Source of the DNA: Melioribacteraceae bacterium
GTDB lineage: Bacteria; Bacteroidota; Ignavibacteria; Ignavibacteriales; Melioribacteraceae
Assembly: GCA_026987055.1 (NCBI GenBank)
Contig: JALSNL010000383.1
Coordinates: 1-8,659 of the forward strand
Direction of reading: 5' to 3'
DNA: 8,659 nt
This document shows positions 6,187 through 8,659 of the stretch, in pieces. The first letter of the stretch is position 1. Each line of letters begins with the position of its first letter. The translations under genes were made by a program, and so were the position numbers. Under the pieces are notes generated by a model, which worked only from the letters and a program-made list of their open reading frames with translations, had not been told where the DNA came from and did not search any database.

Positions 6187-7205
6187 TGGCGAAAGCTAGA
6201 TTAGAATATGTATGGTTAGACGGTGTTTTACCAACACAAAAAATGAGAAGTAAAACTAAAATAGTATCCGATTTTAGCGGCAAATTAGAAGACTGTCCAA
6301 TGTGGAATTTTGATGGTTCATCAACGGAGCAAGCTGTTGGAAACGATTCCGACCTTTTACTAAAACCGGTTAATATTTTTAAAGACCCACCTAGAAAAAA
6401 CGGATATATTGTAATTGCAGAAGTTCTGAATCCTGATGGAACACCTCACCCGACTAATGCAAGAGCTACCATTCATGATGATGATAATGATTTTTGGTTT
6501 GGATTTGAACAAGAATATGTTCTTTGGGATTTATCTCACCATACACCTTATGGTTTTCCGGCACCTGGTTATTTTCCTCCGCCGCAAGGACCTTTCTACT
6601 GTTCCGTTGGCGCTGAATTTAATGTTGGTCGTGATATTATTGAAGAACATTTAGATCAATGTATTGAAGCTGGCTTAAATATAGAAGGTATTAACGCCGA
6701 AGTGATGAAAGGACAATGGGAATATCAAATATTTGCCAAAGGTGCTAAAGAAGCAGGCGACCAAATTTGGGCGGCAAGATATTTGTTGGAACGTATCGGA
6801 GAAAAACATAACGTTAGAATTAATTTGGATCCAAAACCTGTTGAAGGTGATTGGAATGGCTCGGGTATGCATGCAAACTTTTCCAATACAACTTTAAGAA
6901 CATGTGGCAGTAAAGAAATCTATGAAAAAATTTGTGAAGCATTTTCTCCTCAAGAAGTTATTGATAAGCATATTAGTGTTTATGGTGAAGGCAATGACTT
7001 AAGATTAACCGGAGCTCACGAAACCGCTCCTATTGATAAATTTACTTATGGCGTTTCCGATAGAGGTGCTTCCATTCGTATTCCTATCATGACTGTTGAA
7101 AACGGTTATAAAGGTTGGTTAGAAGATAGAAGACCTGCTTCTAATGCCGATCCGTATAAAGTAGCTTCCGTGATAATTGATACTGTTAAAAGTGTGAAAT
7201 TATAA
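6186..7205 (+). CDS. glnA: Glutamine synthetase, type II (eukaryote-like)
   Basis: Cytoplasmic enzyme that makes glutamine from glutamate, ammonia and ATP. The 339-residue length fits type II, not the roughly 450-470-residue type I or 700-residue type III. Signature blocks are MWNFDGSST (39-47), FGFEQEY with metal-binding Glu108 and Glu110 (105-111), GINAEVMKGQWEYQ with Glu172 (168-181), GDWNGSGMHANFS with His229 (221-233), YGEGNDLRLTGAHETA with Arg273 (266-281), YGVSDRGASIRIP (288-300) and GWLEDRRPASNADPY with Glu313 (310-324). These match type II motifs such as AEVMPGQWEFQ, GDWNGAGxHTN and EDRRPASNxDPY. A difference is FAKGAKEAGDQ after the QWEYQ block, where many type II enzymes have a GPxEGI stretch. 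There is no adenylylation-type Tyr loop, so control is more likely transcriptional, via the overlapping upstream Lrp/AsnC gene. A strong terminator follows 17 bases after the stop. Confidence 0.96.
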   Translation: MAKARLEYVWLDGVLPTQKMRSKTKIVSDFSGKLEDCPMWNFDGSSTEQAVGNDSDLLLKPVNIFKDPPRKNGYIVIAEVLNPDGTPHPTNARATIHDDDNDFWFGFEQEYVLWDLSHHTPYGFPAPGYFPPPQGPFYCSVGAEFNVGRDIIEEHLDQCIEAGLNIEGINAEVMKGQWEYQIFAKGAKEAGDQIWAARYLLERIGEKHNVRINLDPKPVEGDWNGSGMHANFSNTTLRTCGSKEIYEKICEAFSPQEVIDKHISVYGEGNDLRLTGAHETAPIDKFTYGVSDRGASIRIPIMTVENGYKGWLEDRRPASNADPYKVASVIIDTVKSVKL

Positions 7206-7222
7206 AAATACTCACTCGTTCT

Positions 7223-7266
7223 AAAAAGGAATTATTTCATTATTTTATGGGGTGATTCCTTTTTTT
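7223..7266 (+). terminator. Intrinsic terminator of lrp-glnA
   Basis: AAAAAGGAAT (7223-7232) pairs with ATTCCTTTTT (7255-7264). The stem can extend inward through G-U and Watson-Crick pairs to 7240/7247, leaving a 6-base loop TATTTT. Seven Ts (7260-7266) overlap and follow the right arm. The position right after glnA and the T-run make this the clearest terminator in the window; the mirrored A-run would let it work partly in the other direction. Confidence 0.82.
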
Positions 7267-7361
7267 ATATACTTTTATCTAAATTAAAAAACAGCAAAAT
7301 TTACTATAAAAAGAGGAGCGGGAAATTTTCTAAGATTAGTTTACCGCTTTCGCATTTTTTG

Positions 7362-7565
7362 TGGAAACCGATTTGTTGTTGATTTATTTTATAGCAATAG
7401 TGTCGCTTACAATCCTATCTGTGAACAAAATATAAGAAAAATGTGCTATTTCCTTATTCACAGAAAGGAATGTCTGTGATACATTTACTTGGGAACCGAA
7501 ATATTGATTAGGACATATTCATATTAATATTACGTATGCTAACTGCGGTTTCCATTTATTTTTTT
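7362..7565 (+). ncRNA. Candidate structured RNA of about 200 nt, family unknown
   Basis: Two perfect 9-base complementary arms, TGGAAACCG and CGGTTTCCA, would close a 193-base RNA and are followed directly by a T-rich tail (TTTATTTTTTT, 7555-7565) like that of a terminated small RNA. Inside, CTGTGAA/TTCACAG closes a hairpin (7419-7463) that can extend through TAAG/CTTA. GGGAACCG (7491-7498) can compete for the same 3' arm with one G-U pair. The outline of closing stem, unpaired middle and apical hairpin recalls 6S RNA, but continuous pairing through the middle is poor and no promoter was found, so no family is assigned. The strand is inferred from the T-rich tail. Confidence 0.28.
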
Positions 7566-7649
7566 ACAAAATAATTATTCCATTGTATTATTAAAAATCA
7601 ATCATAATATTTTTGATTGTGTTTTCTGGAAAGGATATTAAATTCTACT

Positions 7650-7677
7650 ACTATTAATAGTTTTCTCACTAACTTTG
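7650..7677 (+). promoter_or_regulatory. Possible promoter and operator of the deacetylase-like lipoprotein gene
   Basis: TAACTTTG (7670-7677) matches the Bacteroidota -7 consensus TAnnTTTG, 31 bases before ATG 7709, giving a leader of about 25 bases. No TTG is found at the expected -33 position. A perfect 12-base palindrome, ACTATTAATAGT (7650-7661), lies just upstream of the -7 element, where a repressor or activator could bind. Both are short AT-rich matches. Confidence 0.4.
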
Positions 7678-7708
7678 TATTTGAAAATTTTTATAAAAAT
7701 TCAAAGAC

Positions 7709-8659
7709 ATGAAACTGAACTTAGCATTTATCCTTAGTATTTTTTTTATAGTAAGCTGTTCCCACAAACAACCTGTAGAACTTAGAAAATTTCCATATCC
7801 ATTTAAAGCCGCTTTTACTATTGCTTCCGATGTTGATGATACCGATAGTATTGATGAATTGGTTCATATTCATACAAAAATAAACAGTAAAAAAAACGGT
7901 TTGGGATTGGATATTGGAGATAGTTTTTGGATGTATAATGAGCAAAGAGAATTAATGAAAGATTCCCTTTACGATATCCATTCTTTTTATAAAAAGTTTT
8001 CCGGTCCAACGCCCTTTTTAGGAATTAGTATTTTTGACGGTTTATCTTTTACCGAATCGAAAGATGCAAATGTAATTAAAGAATACATTCGTAAAGGTTA
8101 TATTGATGCTTTACATTCCTACGGTCAATTTGCCGCAAATACTTTTAATAGAAAATATGCAGTTGAAGCTTTAAAGTATCTGAAAAAAAATAATTTGAAA
8201 TTTGATGTTTGGATTCAACACGGCGGTCACGAAAACACAAATAACGTTGGACCTTGGCCGTGGCAACTTGGCGATAATCCCGGAACAAAAGAATATCATA
8301 CCGATTTAACGGTTACTTACGGAATTAAATTTTTTTGGACCGGACAAATGACTCATTGCATCGGTCAAGACGGAATTTTTAATTTGGAAACTTTTGTAAA
8401 ACAATCAGTTGAATGGCTGCAAGATGCTTTTATCAATAAAGGGTCGCCGATTTATAAACATAAAAATGAATTGGTTACGGTTCTTACGCTAAATGACGGA
8501 CAAAAAATTTTTGATTTCGTTCGTTATATAAATCGCTGGGGACAACATACAATCACAGATGAATCTCAATTAAAATTCCAACTTAATCCGGAAATATTAG
8601 ATAAACTTATAGAGAACCAAGGTTATTTAATTCAATATACACATCTCGGTGCAAACTAC
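7709..8659 (+). CDS. Lipoprotein with polysaccharide deacetylase-like domain (3' end outside window)
   Basis: An open frame of 317 codons with no stop before the window edge. It begins MKLNLAFILSIFFIVSC: a lipoprotein signal with the lipobox I-V-S-C and predicted lipidated Cys17, so the protein is envelope-anchored. The mature part starts with FKAAFTIASDVDDTD (32-46), where the Asp pair is placed like the TFDDG metal motif of NodB-type polysaccharide deacetylases. Further candidate active-site segments are YIDALHSYGQF (131-141), IQHGGHENTNNVGPWPW (169-185, two His) and QYTHLGAN (309-316). Together they suggest a metal-dependent beta/alpha-barrel deacetylase or related carbohydrate-active enzyme; the family is a tentative call made from motif spacing, not a clear signature match. 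The ATG lacks a strong Shine-Dalgarno. ATG 7709 is chosen because it begins the signal peptide exactly. Substrate unknown. Confidence 0.8.
   Translation, partial: MKLNLAFILSIFFIVSCSHKQPVELRKFPYPFKAAFTIASDVDDTDSIDELVHIHTKINSKKNGLGLDIGDSFWMYNEQRELMKDSLYDIHSFYKKFSGPTPFLGISIFDGLSFTESKDANVIKEYIRKGYIDALHSYGQFAANTFNRKYAVEALKYLKKNNLKFDVWIQHGGHENTNNVGPWPWQLGDNPGTKEYHTDLTVTYGIKFFWTGQMTHCIGQDGIFNLETFVKQSVEWLQDAFINKGSPIYKHKNELVTVLTLNDGQKIFDFVRYINRWGQHTITDESQLKFQLNPEILDKLIENQGYLIQYTHLGANY

Larger units (their letters stand above)
7267..7708. other. 442-base intergenic region with no convincing protein gene
   Basis: No reading frame of normal length with a plausible start occurs on either strand, and no tRNA, rRNA or CRISPR repeat is recognised. 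It contains an imperfect inverted repeat AGCGGGAAA (7317-7325)/TTTACCGCT (7340-7348), long-range arms TGGAAACCG (7362-7370)/CGGTTTCCA (7546-7554), a hairpin CTGTGAA (7419-7425)/TTCACAG (7457-7463), and a small stem CAATCA (7599-7604)/TGATTG (7614-7619). It also holds a 24-codon hydrophobic frame from GTG 7361 to the stop at 7433-7435, with no Shine-Dalgarno. The density of paired arms suggests a structured transcript, decayed mobile DNA, or both. Confidence 0.6.

Noticed and set aside
6436..6654. 72-codon + strand frame inside glnA
   Set aside because: It is a shifted-frame shadow of the glutamine synthetase gene, whose own frame carries all catalytic motifs.
7362..7554. Firm identification of the closed RNA as 6S RNA
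   Set aside because: Only the closing stem and one inner hairpin pair well; the long near-continuous duplex with a central promoter-like bubble could not be traced by eye.
7680..7705. AT-rich hairpin (TTTGAA/TTCAAA with inner T5/A5 arms) just before ATG 7709
   Set aside because: The predicted transcription start lies inside the left arm, so the RNA would not contain the full stem; homopolymer arms are expected by chance here.

Overview
The window is A+T-rich and reads as ordinary chromosome of a member of the Bacteroidota/Chlorobiota/Ignavibacteriota (FCB) group. This rests on three things: the protein families (a eukaryote-like type II glutamine synthetase of about 340 residues, a lipoprotein-type serine hydrolase, E. 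coli-length SucC), mostly weak Shine-Dalgarno sequences, and at least one good match to the Bacteroidota promoter (TTG, 20-base spacer, TAnnTTTG). The exact lineage cannot be fixed from the window.

Layout, left to right. The 3' third of valS (+) enters from the left edge. It is followed by a stand-alone YhcG/DUF1016-type PD-(D/E)XK nuclease (+), a beta-lactamase-fold serine hydrolase lipoprotein (+) and sucC (+, with no sucD beside it). sucC converges on an orphan membrane-anchored histidine kinase (-); between them lies a perfect 30-base palindrome that also supplies the kinase stop codon. The kinase is divergent from an Lrp/AsnC regulator (+), which overlaps glnA (type II glutamine synthetase, +) by one base. 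glnA ends in a clear intrinsic terminator. About 440 bases without a convincing gene follow, and then a lipoprotein resembling polysaccharide deacetylases (+) runs off the right edge.

The most coherent functional unit is lrp-glnA: one promoter with an inverted repeat lying over it, a TAATG stop/start overlap, and the only strong Shine-Dalgarno in the window in front of glnA. This suggests nitrogen or amino-acid-responsive control of ammonia assimilation by a dedicated regulator. The other genes are housekeeping (valS, sucC) or envelope functions with no evident link to each other.

The least explained DNA is 7267-7708. It has long-range complementary arms (TGGAAACCG/CGGTTTCCA) ending at a T-rich tail, a second competing arm, an internal hairpin and a very short hydrophobic reading frame whose GTG lies at the 5' arm. 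It is a candidate for an undescribed structured RNA or type I toxin-like locus, but the evidence is suggestive only. No CRISPR array, tRNA, rRNA or intact insertion sequence was seen.
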